Shown here: positions 28,781-38,572 of the stretch, piece by piece
Layout of the letters: each line of letters begins with the position of its first letter
Numbering within the stretch: position 1 is the stretch's first letter
Source: Candidatus Poseidoniaceae archaeon
Lineage (GTDB): Archaea; Thermoplasmatota; Poseidoniia; Poseidoniales; Poseidoniaceae
Assembly (NCBI GenBank): GCA_016777125.1
Contig: JADHSC010000009.1
Span: 1-64,000 of the forward strand
Length of the DNA stretch: 64,000 nt
Reading direction: 5' to 3'
Position numbers and translations under genes: made by a program
The notes under the pieces: model-generated
Told to the model about the DNA's origin: nothing
Databases searched by the model: none
The model's input: only the letters and a program-made list of their open reading frames with translations

Positions 28781-29527
28781 TTACTCTTCAGATGAATTTT
28801 TCTTCCGACGAACTGTAAATTTGGTTTTCGTTGCAACAACATCATCATCGATTTCATCGCCACCCAGAATTTTGTTGACTTCTGTTTCATAATCTACGAG
28901 AACGGAACCAGTTTCAGTCTTCCAAGGAATATAATTACGACAAATGAGGTACACTTCAGATGATGAATTCCGAGAAGCTTCAGGCGAATAACGACGAACT
29001 GTTGAGAAATGTGGCTTAACAGCATTAATCAATTCTTCAACTCCAACTCCTTGGAACAACTTGGTGACAAAAGAACCACCATTGCAGAGTAGTGGCAGAG
29101 CAAAATCGAACACTTTGGCCACAAGCGTCATTGCTACAGCTTGGTCAATGTTCCATTTGCCAGTGATGTCAGGAGAAATATCTGATACGACTGAATTCAC
29201 TTTACGGCGTTTTAATTCAGTTACTATACGTTCTTGAGTCATTGGATCAGTAATGTCCCCAACCATCAACAGAGCCCCATCAACTGGTTGGCATGGTTCG
29301 AGATCAATTCCAATAACCAATCCAGAAGAACCAACCTCTTCTACTGCAACTTGCGCCCAACCGCCAGGATGGCATCCGACATCAAGAATGACATCACCTT
29401 GACGCATTAATTCAAATCGTGATTGGATTTGCTTTAATTTGAAAGCTGAACGAGCACGATACCCGCTTGCCTTGGCTTGTTTACGCCAAGAATCACGCTT
29501 GTGATTTTCAATCCAGTGATCTGCCAT
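28781..29527 (-). CDS. FtsJ/RrmJ-like rRNA 2'-O-methyltransferase
   Basis: YRARSAFKLKQIQ, VILDVGCHPGGWAQVA, SDISPDITG. Confidence 0.94.
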   Translation of the reverse strand: MADHWIENHKRDSWRKQAKASGYRARSAFKLKQIQSRFELMRQGDVILDVGCHPGGWAQVAVEEVGSSGLVIGIDLEPCQPVDGALLMVGDITDPMTQERIVTELKRRKVNSVVSDISPDITGKWNIDQAVAMTLVAKVFDFALPLLCNGGSFVTKLFQGVGVEELINAVKPHFSTVRRYSPEASRNSSSEVYLICRNYIPWKTETGSVLVDYETEVNKILGGDEIDDDVVATKTKFTVRRKKNSSEE

Positions 29528-29629
29528 TGCAATCCCCTAAACCAAATGCTGGAACTCATCATCATAACACCTTCCCAGTATTCATGGTCAAAACGATGAG
29601 ATGAAGGAGGACAAGTACGTCGCCAAGTC

Positions 29630-30559
29630 ATGAGCGGAGTTCGAAAGGCATTGTTTTTGACAATCCTTCTGGCACTTATCCCTCCTGCAGATGCGATTCG
29701 TATCAATCCCGAATCATGGTCGGGTTCTGCATTTGTAGAAGGAGGATTCACTATTCTTGTTGAAGAATACACAACGACATGGTGTGAAAGCTGTGCTCAA
29801 ATCGATGAAGATTTAGAAATTATCACCGATGATCATGGCAGTCGAATATCGATGATTGCTTACCATCCCAGCGATGGAGTCGACGCTTTTCAACCACCTG
29901 CTTCAGAACACAGGCTTGAACGATTACGACTTCAACACTCCGACCTTGCTGGTACACCTTCCTTCATTGTTCAAAACGGATTAGTACGAGAAGGGGTTGA
30001 ATCATGGCCCGATGTTCAAAGTGATATCTTGAAGGAAGAATCAAGTCAACGTGGCTTTACAGAACTGAAAGTTACAGCAGAAACAAACGAAACAGAACTT
30101 ATGGTTACCGTCTTCCCTCCTATCGATCTCAATTACGACAACGACACCCAAATTAGCATCCTCTTTTTGGAACACAACAAAGAGGTTCAAGATGAGTTCA
30201 TCAATCCCGGAACGAATTCCAGAGATAGAGTTCTTGTCGGACTTGCAGAATTCCCCATGATTGGCAATCCCGTATCCATTGATACAACCATTATCGCTCC
30301 ATATGTAGCGAGTTATCCAATCGACTCAATCGACCAATGGAGTGTTGTTGTTGTGCACGAATACACAACTGAAGCGTTAGCAAACAAAACCTTAGCCGAT
30401 TCAAAACCATTGGGAGTTGTAGAGATTAGTCTCAAAGATCCTCATCGTGAAGAAGCAGCAGAACTTCCAATTATCCTCCCTATACTTATCTTCGTAGCCA
30501 TAGGAACTCTGGGTATTATTTCATCCGGTAAAAAGAAAAAGGTAAAAGAAGAGGAATAA
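29630..30559 (+). CDS. secreted thioredoxin-fold protein with C-terminal TM
   Basis: Signal peptide; EEYTTTWCESCAQIDEDL; LAGTPSFIVQNG; C-terminal TM + KKKK. Confidence 0.8.
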   Translation: MSGVRKALFLTILLALIPPADAIRINPESWSGSAFVEGGFTILVEEYTTTWCESCAQIDEDLEIITDDHGSRISMIAYHPSDGVDAFQPPASEHRLERLRLQHSDLAGTPSFIVQNGLVREGVESWPDVQSDILKEESSQRGFTELKVTAETNETELMVTVFPPIDLNYDNDTQISILFLEHNKEVQDEFINPGTNSRDRVLVGLAEFPMIGNPVSIDTTIIAPYVASYPIDSIDQWSVVVVHEYTTEALANKTLADSKPLGVVEISLKDPHREEAAELPIILPILIFVAIGTLGIISSGKKKKVKEEE

Positions 30560-30662
30560 ATGTATCAAAACAGTTCTCTTTTCGGGGATTTAATACCGGA
30601 ATCTGGAATTTGTTTATGCAAAACACCCATTCATTCATAAGGTATTGTGACAATATAGTATC

Positions 30663-30926
30663 ATGGAAGAAACATTTGAAGCGAACACGCAAGATGATGA
30701 CCATGTCAAGGAATGGATGGTGGAATTCATTGCAGTGGTTAACGATACAACGAACCAACATCTTTCAGTTCTCTATGGAACAGATAAAGAAGATGTTCAA
30801 CGGGCTTTATTGCATGAATTGAGAAGGATCTATACTGATACCGATCGAATTGATGTTACCATCGTTCGCCTTGAAGAATGCAAATCTGAGGAAGGCACCA
30901 TCTTTGAAGGACTCTTTATCCCTTAA
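30663..30926 (+). CDS. hypothetical protein (87 aa)
   Basis: ATG ORF with convergent 4-bp overlap with next gene. Confidence 0.6.
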   Translation: MEETFEANTQDDDHVKEWMVEFIAVVNDTTNQHLSVLYGTDKEDVQRALLHELRRIYTDTDRIDVTIVRLEECKSEEGTIFEGLFIP

Positions 30927-31459
30927 GCTCGTTCTCGATAACTAATGATGATGTCTTGGTTATTTTGGAGGATGTAGTTGTCGAATGAATCAATCTCTTC
31001 AAGTGTACCGTTCGCATCACGATTGTACATGACCAGTTCGTGAGTTGAATTGACTCTGTAGTCAAAGATACCAGTCTCATCGAAATGTTGACCCCAAATA
31101 TCGAAAAATACACCGAGTTCTACATCCTCTTCGGTTTGCATTTCTAGGTGGAGTTTACCATCTGAAGAATGCGTGTGGACTACGTGCATATTCGCACCAG
31201 ATTCGTTACAGACGTCACTATTTACACCTACATTTTCAGATATTGTAACAAATTGTTCTTCAATTTGAATGGTCAGATACATGTGATCATGACGTGTGAG
31301 TTCTCCATGAGAGAGACAGGTCGAAGCAAGTGGATGTATTTCATCAAGGGAATTTCTTTGTTCTGTTTCATTCGTAATCTCATTAACTGAAGTTGAGGTT
31401 GAATCATCATTGGAGAGAATGTAGCCGCCTTGATAAGCGACTGCAAGAAGAGCAGTCAA
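30923..31459 (-). CDS. hypothetical membrane-anchored protein
   Basis: Hydrophobic N-terminus TAIVVIALTALLAVAYQGGYIL continues upstream of the TTG at 31459, so the true start is probably a non-ATG codon further upstream. Confidence 0.65.
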   Translation of the reverse strand: MTALLAVAYQGGYILSNDDSTSTSVNEITNETEQRNSLDEIHPLASTCLSHGELTRHDHMYLTIQIEEQFVTISENVGVNSDVCNESGANMHVVHTHSSDGKLHLEMQTEEDVELGVFFDIWGQHFDETGIFDYRVNSTHELVMYNRDANGTLEEIDSFDNYILQNNQDIIISYRERA

Positions 31460-31496
31460 TGCAATGACTACAATTGCTGTATCTCGATTCAGAGAA

Positions 31497-32105
31497 TCAC
31501 TTCCGAGTTTTCTTTAACTCAGGAGCCCACTCTTCTGATTCGTACAACCTAAGCAAGAAGAAGAAAGCACCCAATGCAATAAGATTGGCAATGTGAGCAG
31601 TTGTACAAAATGGACAAATCAATCCTTCTTTGATCTCATAACTAACGAGAAGGCCAATCACTGGAAGACCTGCAATCGTTGCCCCTAGACCTGCTTTGAG
31701 GAAGGTGGGTGTGGTTAAAGCGAGTGGTTCTTTAGCGATTGTAATAACAATCCAAAGAAGAACACAGAAGGCCACCATTCCGAGAAGGCCCCATGGTTGA
31801 TTGATGAATGGAACGGTATTGTATTCAGGGTTTCCAATAAGACCGTCACAATTGAGGATTGAACTTCCTGTGCAAACGCTTTCCCCTTCACTGAGTTTAT
31901 TGTGCATCCATAGCGTATGTGCAGATACTGTGAATCCGCCTGTACAAACCAGCATTAAACCTGCTAGCGTACGACCACGCTTGGTTGAGGTTGAAGGCCA
32001 TTTGTTGACAAGGAATCCATTCATTGATTCACCCAATGGGGTCATTAGAAGGACACCAAAAGCGATGATAACAGCGTGAAATGAGAGAAGAGTGTACTCA
32101 TTCAT
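31497..32105 (-). CDS. vitamin K epoxide reductase (VKOR)-like membrane protein
   Basis: NCDGLIGNPEYNTVPFINQPWGLLGM and EGLICPFCTTAH (CxxC in TM). Confidence 0.85.
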   Translation of the reverse strand: MNEYTLLSFHAVIIAFGVLLMTPLGESMNGFLVNKWPSTSTKRGRTLAGLMLVCTGGFTVSAHTLWMHNKLSEGESVCTGSSILNCDGLIGNPEYNTVPFINQPWGLLGMVAFCVLLWIVITIAKEPLALTTPTFLKAGLGATIAGLPVIGLLVSYEIKEGLICPFCTTAHIANLIALGAFFFLLRLYESEEWAPELKKTRK

Positions 32106-32833
32106 TGTGTTCCACCTCCATATTTCTTTGTCAATTGCTCAATCGCTTCATTGAGTTCGATATAATTATCTCCTGTATAGTCTGTTAGAGGAAATACTTC
32201 TTCGTTTACAGCATCCCAGCCGATAGAGTTAGAACTCTGTCCAGAATTCCAGGCAACCATACCGTCAGGTTGTACCAAGAAGTATGTCGGTGTGGCGCCA
32301 ACATCCCAATCTGCAGCGATATCAACGTCCAAATCATCAACATATGCGAACGTATGTTCGTAGGTATCTCTAAATTCCTTGATTTCGGCACGTGATGAAT
32401 CACTAACGAATTCAACAGCGATTGCAATGAAAATTACCTCAGGACCGTCCCAAACCGAGGATGAATATTGCTCAGCCCAGTTTCCAACATCTTCTGCACT
32501 TTGCTTACAATAGCCACAGTCAGTATCTAAAAATTCAACGGCTATCCAAGGAGCATCACCCGTTGAGTTCGGGCTCCACTCAGGCGTTAAGAGATCATCA
32601 AAAACAAAGGTCTGCCAACCGTTTCCGTTGTAGGCTTCCGATGTAAAAAGAGGGGCTCGCTCTCCAGGTTGTGTACCTGTTGCGATAGGATTGGATGTGA
32701 AAGCTACGACAAGAAGTCCTACAAAGAACAGGGATATCACGATTATAGCGGCTTCACCACGGGCGCTGGCTTCTTCGGAGCGGTATAGATTCTTCATCAT
32801 CTCACTAGTTAAGTCCAAGCAATCCTCAGACAT
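32102..32833 (-). CDS. membrane-anchored thioredoxin/TlpA-like protein
   Basis: FLDTDCGYCKQSAEDVGNW; VGATPTYFLVQPDG; ATGA overlap with VKOR start. Confidence 0.85.
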   Translation of the reverse strand: MSEDCLDLTSEMMKNLYRSEEASARGEAAIIVISLFFVGLLVVAFTSNPIATGTQPGERAPLFTSEAYNGNGWQTFVFDDLLTPEWSPNSTGDAPWIAVEFLDTDCGYCKQSAEDVGNWAEQYSSSVWDGPEVIFIAIAVEFVSDSSRAEIKEFRDTYEHTFAYVDDLDVDIAADWDVGATPTYFLVQPDGMVAWNSGQSSNSIGWDAVNEEVFPLTDYTGDNYIELNEAIEQLTKKYGGGTQ

Positions 32834-32864
32834 AAGGGCGATGGTATTGTGCAGAAGACTTCGG

Positions 32865-33809
32865 TCAATTATCAAGACCAATTTCTTGAATCAAAACACG
32901 AGCAGTGTGCCGAACGGCTTCTTCACTGTTGAATTTTACATTGAAACCAGAGGCAATCATTTTGTCAATGGCAAGCATAGCACGTGGAATATCTCCTGCC
33001 CAACCTCGAGAACCACCTGTATATGCAATCTGAGCATCGGCATATCCCGTTTCTTCAACAACAATTTCCGCAATACGTCGGACACTGCATGTATCATGGC
33101 TGCCCAGGTTGAAAAGATTGAGCGGTTCATTTTGGTGTTCCATCACATGAAGAATGCCACTGACGCAATCTCCAACTTCCATGTAGGACTTTTCTTGTCG
33201 CCCATCGCCAAGAACTTCGAGCTCAGCAGGGTTTTTCTTGAGTTTATGGATGAAATCAAAGATTACGCCGTGTGTTCCACGATCGCCGATGATGTTTGCA
33301 AATCTGAAGATGTAGCCTTGGAGGCCAAACGTTCCAACCCAACTGCTGACCAGCGATTCACCTGCTGATTTACTTGCCCCATACAATGAGATTGGCATGC
33401 ATGGACCGTGATTCTCAGGCGTTGGCATCGGCGCATTTTCGCCATAAACGACTGAAGAGGAAGCAAACATAATTTTTGGAACACCATGTACTCGCATAGA
33501 TTCAACAACATTGTACGTTGCAAGGGTTCCTTGTTTGAGATCAGTATCTGTGATTTGAGTACCTAATCGAATATCTGGATTGGCAGCAAAATGGAAGACA
33601 ACATCGACACCTTCGAAGTATTGAGACATTGCTTCATAATCTGTAATATCGACATGATGATGGGTGACTTGGCTGGAATGATGGGCAAGAAATTCCTCTT
33701 TTCCGCTCGATAAATTATCGAGGACAATAACATCATCTCCACGCTCAACCAAACGGTCAATCAAATGTGAACCAATAAATCCAGCACCGCCAGTGACTAA
33801 ACTTCGCAT
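32865..33809 (-). CDS. NAD-dependent epimerase/dehydratase (UDP-glucose 4-epimerase-like)
   Basis: VTGGAGFIGSHLIDRL; FASSSVVYG; YGASKSAGE. Confidence 0.93.
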   Translation of the reverse strand: MRSLVTGGAGFIGSHLIDRLVERGDDVIVLDNLSSGKEEFLAHHSSQVTHHHVDITDYEAMSQYFEGVDVVFHFAANPDIRLGTQITDTDLKQGTLATYNVVESMRVHGVPKIMFASSSVVYGENAPMPTPENHGPCMPISLYGASKSAGESLVSSWVGTFGLQGYIFRFANIIGDRGTHGVIFDFIHKLKKNPAELEVLGDGRQEKSYMEVGDCVSGILHVMEHQNEPLNLFNLGSHDTCSVRRIAEIVVEETGYADAQIAYTGGSRGWAGDIPRAMLAIDKMIASGFNVKFNSEEAVRHTARVLIQEIGLDN

Positions 33810-33873
33810 GATTTCGCGTAGCCATACTCTATGTCAAAGTTTGCTATTGCATCGAAGCAAGGTTTTCTATGCT

Positions 33874-36800
33874 ATGTCGGATAAGAAACAACTCATGCGA
33901 GTAGGCCTTGTTTTGGTATTCCTCCTCGTATCAGGCCCTCTTTCGTTCGTTCATGCTGAAGTTTCAGAAGATGTTTTTGAGTGTCAAGGTCGAGAACTTT
34001 CCTTTGGCGTCAACAACGCTTTCCTTAGAGCGATGACTGATGACTCATCCCAACCGAGTGAATCATGGCTGTTGTACATGCCTGCAATGTGTGGGCAATC
34101 AGAATCGGATTTGAGAGAGGCTCTACCATTCCAAATCAAAACCATCGAACAACCCATTCAAATCCAAGGTTCATTCATCATCGAGATCGCTCAACCGAAC
34201 GATCTTCGAGACCAACTCGACTCAATTGATTTCATTGAACGTTGGTCTGCCATACAAGAACATACAAACATACCACGATTTATTCCAAACGACCCTTCGT
34301 TTTCATCACAATGGCACCTGCTCAATACGGGACAAGGATCGGGCACAGTAGGCGAGGATGCAAATGTAACCGGTGCATGGAATAGTGCCACGGGAAACGG
34401 GGTACTCATCTCAGTTGTCGATGATGGTGTTGATCATCAACATAGCGATCTCTCACCAAACTATCTCACCTCAATCGACTACGATTACTGTGGGAATGAT
34501 GGGGATCCAACACCAACCTCCAATGATGGACACGGCACGGCTGCCGCAGGTGTTGCAGCTGCAAAAGGAAACGACAACAATGGCGTAGCCGGTGCTGCTC
34601 TGGATGCTGATCTTATTGGTCTTCGATTAATCGCGTGCTCAAATACAGACCAAGATGAAGCGAACGCAATAGGGCACAGGAGAGACATCGTCGGCGTCTC
34701 CTCTAACTCCTGGGGGCCGAGTGATAATGGTCGAACACTCAAAGGCCCTGAACCACTTTTGCAAGCCTCATTGGAAGATAATGTATACCTCGGCAGAGGG
34801 GGCCTAGGAACCATTACAACACTCGCAGGTGGTAACGGCCGAACCAGTGGTGACAATTCTAATTATGACGGATATGCAAATACTCGATTTACAATAGGAG
34901 TTGCAGCCATTAGCGACTCTGGAGAACAATCCTACTACAGTGAAGATGGAGCCAATATTCTGGTTGCTGCCCACTCAAACGGCGGTTCACAAGGAATCAC
35001 AACAACAGATATTCGTGGTTCGGGCGGTTATACATCCTCAGACATCTACAATAACTTTGGAGGCACGAGCAGTGCAACACCTCTCACATCGGGCGTCGTT
35101 GCCCTCATGCTTGATGCAAATCCAGCATTGACCTATCGTGATGTCCAACATATATTGGTCCATAGTGCACGTACAAATAATGCTACAGATAATGACTGGA
35201 GTGTTAACGGTGCAGGTCATGATTTTAATCACAAATACGGCCATGGAGCCCTTGATGCAGGTCTTGCCGTTCACATCGCTGCCAATTGGACAAATGTAAA
35301 TCCTGAACTGAATTGGACCAGCGGTGAAAAATCTGTTTCTCAAGCAATACCCGATAACACGGCGAATGGATTGTCCGATTCAGTCCTGGTTAATGCAGGC
35401 TTATTGGTTGAAACGGTTGAAATCCGATTCGATGCCGATCACACCTATAGGGGCGATATCGAAGTCAGTTTAACCTCACCAGATGGAACCATTTCACGAT
35501 TAGCTGAAGTCCATAATGACTACAATAACAACTACAACGAATGGGTCTTTTCTTCAGTGTTGCATTGGGATGAATCTTCTGATGGAACATGGACAATTGA
35601 AGTCAATGATAACCAAAACGGTGGAACTGGAACTTGGAACCACTGGGAACTACTTATTCATGGGGCTGAGGAAGTCATCGATACAGATAACGATGGATTA
35701 CCAGATGAGGATGAAGAGAACATACACAATACCGACCCATTCGACTCAGATACTGATAACGACAATCTACCAGATGGTTTTGAGATATTCAATTCTTCAA
35801 CGAGTCCAACCGATGATGATACCGATGATGATTTGCTCCTCGATGGTCAAGAGGTTCTGACATTCCTAACCAATCCATTACAAAGCGATACTGACTCAGA
35901 TGGATTGGATGATGGTACAGAAGTGCTTGTAACAAATAGCAATCCTCTCGTTTATGATGTCGATGCTGATGCAGACGGATGGTATTGGTTCCAAGATTGC
36001 GATGACACGAATCCACTGATCAAGCCAATGGTTCCTGAATTATTGGACGGTATCGATAACAATTGCATAGACGGGATTGACGAAGGTTTCGCACAACTGG
36101 ATTCGGATAATGATCGCCTAAGTGACTGGGCAGAATTCCATGTTCAAAACACAGATTGGTTAGATTCGGATTCAGATGACGATGGTCTCGAGGATGGAGA
36201 TGAAGTCCAGATCTACTTTTCTGACCCCACAACATATGATCCTGATGAAGATCTTGATGGATATTATTGGTTCCAAGATTGCGATGATACAAATCCAGAT
36301 CGCAACCCTGGTCTTGATGAATGGCTCAATGGAATCGATGATGATTGTGATGAATCCATCGATGAGGATTTCATAGGTGTAGATCGTGATCGAGATGGAT
36401 TGATGGATCTCGATGAGTTTAACATCTATGGAACAGATTGGTTGGATGCTGATACGGATAATGATGGACTTCAGGATGGGTATGAACTCCTCATCAATAC
36501 AAATCCATTATTTGCTGACCTCGATAACGATGGAGATGGAGTTCGATGGTTCAATGATTGCAACGATAATGACTCAAGCATCAGTCCATTCAAGGAAGAA
36601 GTACGTAATGGAATTGATGATAATTGCAACGGTGAAATTGATGAAGGCATACAACCCCTTGCTCCTGAAATCTTGATCGTATCCATCTCTGATGCGGAAC
36701 AAGTGGTCAAAGAATCAATCCAAATCATAACGTATGTGAATCAAGATACTCTGGAAATGATCTATGAGTTTGAGCCCGGTCTGTCCATTGAACTTCAACA

Positions 36801-37158
36801 AAATAAGGCCATAGTTACTACGCTCAATCCAGGAACATATGGAGGTAGTGTGTGTGCAATTGCAGATTCAACCATCGACTGCCAACAATTTGATTTCACT
36901 TTTGTTGAAGAACAAGAGACTGTTGTTGAACCTATTGCAATAGAAGATTCCAAACAAAGTTCGTCATATGCAAGTCAAGTTTCACAACATTTCATGCTCA
37001 TAGCAATAGGAGTTCTGATTCTTCTGGGCATCGTTGGCATCGGTTGGAAAAGAGAAAAAACTGATGGAATATGGCAGCCAATTCAATCTGAAATACCAGG
37101 TAATGTCCCTAGTGCACCCGATCTAAGCCTCTTAACCAGTGGCTTTGATAACCGTTGA
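33874..37158 (+). CDS. secreted subtilisin-family (S8) protease with P-domain, Asp-rich Ca-type repeats, MopE-like motifs and C-terminal TM
   Basis: ISVVDDGVDHQHSDL (D), GHGTAAAG (H), GTSSATPLTSG (S); P-domain SGEKSVSQAIPDN...WNHWELLIHG; three DCDDTNP...NGIDDNC..IDE units. Confidence 0.92.
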   Translation: MSDKKQLMRVGLVLVFLLVSGPLSFVHAEVSEDVFECQGRELSFGVNNAFLRAMTDDSSQPSESWLLYMPAMCGQSESDLREALPFQIKTIEQPIQIQGSFIIEIAQPNDLRDQLDSIDFIERWSAIQEHTNIPRFIPNDPSFSSQWHLLNTGQGSGTVGEDANVTGAWNSATGNGVLISVVDDGVDHQHSDLSPNYLTSIDYDYCGNDGDPTPTSNDGHGTAAAGVAAAKGNDNNGVAGAALDADLIGLRLIACSNTDQDEANAIGHRRDIVGVSSNSWGPSDNGRTLKGPEPLLQASLEDNVYLGRGGLGTITTLAGGNGRTSGDNSNYDGYANTRFTIGVAAISDSGEQSYYSEDGANILVAAHSNGGSQGITTTDIRGSGGYTSSDIYNNFGGTSSATPLTSGVVALMLDANPALTYRDVQHILVHSARTNNATDNDWSVNGAGHDFNHKYGHGALDAGLAVHIAANWTNVNPELNWTSGEKSVSQAIPDNTANGLSDSVLVNAGLLVETVEIRFDADHTYRGDIEVSLTSPDGTISRLAEVHNDYNNNYNEWVFSSVLHWDESSDGTWTIEVNDNQNGGTGTWNHWELLIHGAEEVIDTDNDGLPDEDEENIHNTDPFDSDTDNDNLPDGFEIFNSSTSPTDDDTDDDLLLDGQEVLTFLTNPLQSDTDSDGLDDGTEVLVTNSNPLVYDVDADADGWYWFQDCDDTNPLIKPMVPELLDGIDNNCIDGIDEGFAQLDSDNDRLSDWAEFHVQNTDWLDSDSDDDGLEDGDEVQIYFSDPTTYDPDEDLDGYYWFQDCDDTNPDRNPGLDEWLNGIDDDCDESIDEDFIGVDRDRDGLMDLDEFNIYGTDWLDADTDNDGLQDGYELLINTNPLFADLDNDGDGVRWFNDCNDNDSSISPFKEEVRNGIDDNCNGEIDEGIQPLAPEILIVSISDAEQVVKESIQIITYVNQDTLEMIYEFEPGLSIELQQNKAIVTTLNPGTYGGSVCAIADSTIDCQQFDFTFVEEQETVVEPIAIEDSKQSSSYASQVSQHFMLIAIGVLILLGIVGIGWKREKTDGIWQPIQSEIPGNVPSAPDLSLLTSGFDNR

Positions 37159-37204
37159 AGTTCATCGTTAACATTACCTCACCGAGTGAGGAGATGTGTT
37201 GAAA

Positions 37205-37450
37205 ATGAGCAAGACAAAGAAAGAAACGAAGCAAGAAGAAAGCCGAACCCTATTGGTTGGATATGCCCGCCGCAGTAATGCTGGTGGTGCGATTAAATTA
37301 TCCATCAATACTGCAACGTTCGCAGATTGTGAAACCTATGAAACAAGCGACGGGGAATCCTATGTTCCTCTCGTATTGTCCATGGCAGCTCTGCAAAGAG
37401 TGATCGCTGGGGAACGTGCAGTTACAACAGTTTCTCAACTCCTAGATTAG
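37205..37450 (+). CDS. hypothetical protein (81 aa)
   Basis: Starts MSKTKKETKQEESRTLLVGYARRSNAGGAIKLSI. Confidence 0.65.
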   Translation: MSKTKKETKQEESRTLLVGYARRSNAGGAIKLSINTATFADCETYETSDGESYVPLVLSMAALQRVIAGERAVTTVSQLLD

Positions 37451-37472
37451 GATGAAACACGGTTGTAGTAAT

Positions 37473-37560
37473 CATGTTCATTTATGGACATGAAGCCGGT
37501 CGGTAAAGAGTTCAGGCTCTGCATCGCCCTTTTCCTTCTAAAAAGTCTAATTTTTCAATT
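37473..37560 (+). terminator. hairpin CATGTTC-ATTTAT-GGACATG followed by T-rich tract
   Basis: Inverted repeat 37473-37492 and downstream CCCTTTTCCTTCT / AATTTTTC. Confidence 0.35.
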
Positions 37561-37565
37561 ACGAC

Positions 37566-37580
37566 TATATATTCTATATT
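37566..37580 (+). promoter_or_regulatory. TATA-box-like element TATATATTCTATAT
   Basis: About 25 nt upstream of the ATG at 37596, consistent with a leaderless archaeal promoter. Confidence 0.5.
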
Positions 37581-37595
37581 TGCGAGGTCTTACTA

Positions 37596-38525
37596 ATGGG
37601 CAAGGATGAATCGGCCCCTCGCATCATTGCGGGTATGCCGATGTACAACGAAGAAGAGACCATTGGTACTGTTGTAACAATGGCTCTTCGACACGCAGAT
37701 GAAGTCATCTGTATCGACGATGGATCTTCTGATTCAAGTGCTCGTATTGCAGAAGCCTGTGGAGCGACTGTCATTCGACATCGAAGCAACCAAGGCTACG
37801 GGGCTGCTCTGAAAACACTCTTCCAAACAACGAATACACGAGATGCTGATGTTCTTGTCGTCCTTGATTCCGATGGACAGCATGATACATCTGACATTCC
37901 TAAATTGATTCAACCGATTCTTGATGGAGAGGCTGACTTCACAATCGGATCGAGATTCGTCGAAGGTGGTGAAGGAAATTCAATGCCTGCATATCGACGC
38001 TTGGGGATCAAAGTCATCACAGCTGCAAGCAATCTAACCAGTGATTTAGGGATTAAAGACACTCAATCAGGTTTCCGAGCCTTTTCAAGAACTGCAGTCG
38101 AGCGACTACGCTTTGATGCAGATGGAATGGAATTGTCACTGGAGATGCTTGAAGATGCGAAAGAAAAGCAACTCATCATTCAAGAAGTACCAACCGTCAT
38201 TCGATATGATGTTCCTAAAGGATCAAACTTTACTGCAGTTTCACACGGATTCACCGTATTGACATGGGCACTGCTTTCACTGTCTCAGAAAAAGCCGCTT
38301 CTTACTCTAGGAGTTCCAGGACTTGGTCTACTCGCAACTGGTGCTGCTATGGGGATGCAAACTGCACAAGGCGTAACAACTCAACTTGATTCAGTGCTTG
38401 GTGATGGACTCACTGCAATATGGGTCGGTGTACTCGGATTAGCCTTGATTACAACTGGTTTTATTTTGCAAACTGTTCGTGGATTCTTGAGAATCCTTCT
38501 GGTTCGTGAATTTGGACTAGACTGA
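37596..38525 (+). CDS. GT2-family glycosyltransferase with C-terminal TM pair
   Basis: AGMPMYNEEETIGTVV, CIDDGSSDSSA, VLDSDGQHD, NQGYGAALKTLF. Confidence 0.93.
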   Translation: MGKDESAPRIIAGMPMYNEEETIGTVVTMALRHADEVICIDDGSSDSSARIAEACGATVIRHRSNQGYGAALKTLFQTTNTRDADVLVVLDSDGQHDTSDIPKLIQPILDGEADFTIGSRFVEGGEGNSMPAYRRLGIKVITAASNLTSDLGIKDTQSGFRAFSRTAVERLRFDADGMELSLEMLEDAKEKQLIIQEVPTVIRYDVPKGSNFTAVSHGFTVLTWALLSLSQKKPLLTLGVPGLGLLATGAAMGMQTAQGVTTQLDSVLGDGLTAIWVGVLGLALITTGFILQTVRGFLRILLVREFGLD

Positions 38526-38572
38526 ATACAAATCGTCGCATTGTTCATCAATCAAGTGCGTCTGGTTACATC

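Noticed and set aside
30561-30641. 26-codon ORF MYQNSSLFGDLIPESGICLCKTPIHS
   Set aside because: Short, no SD, no domain pattern; likely chance.
35780-36300. His-rich minus ORFs in the protease repeat region
   Set aside because: Antisense of GAT/GAC-rich Asp repeats gives artificial His-rich frames.
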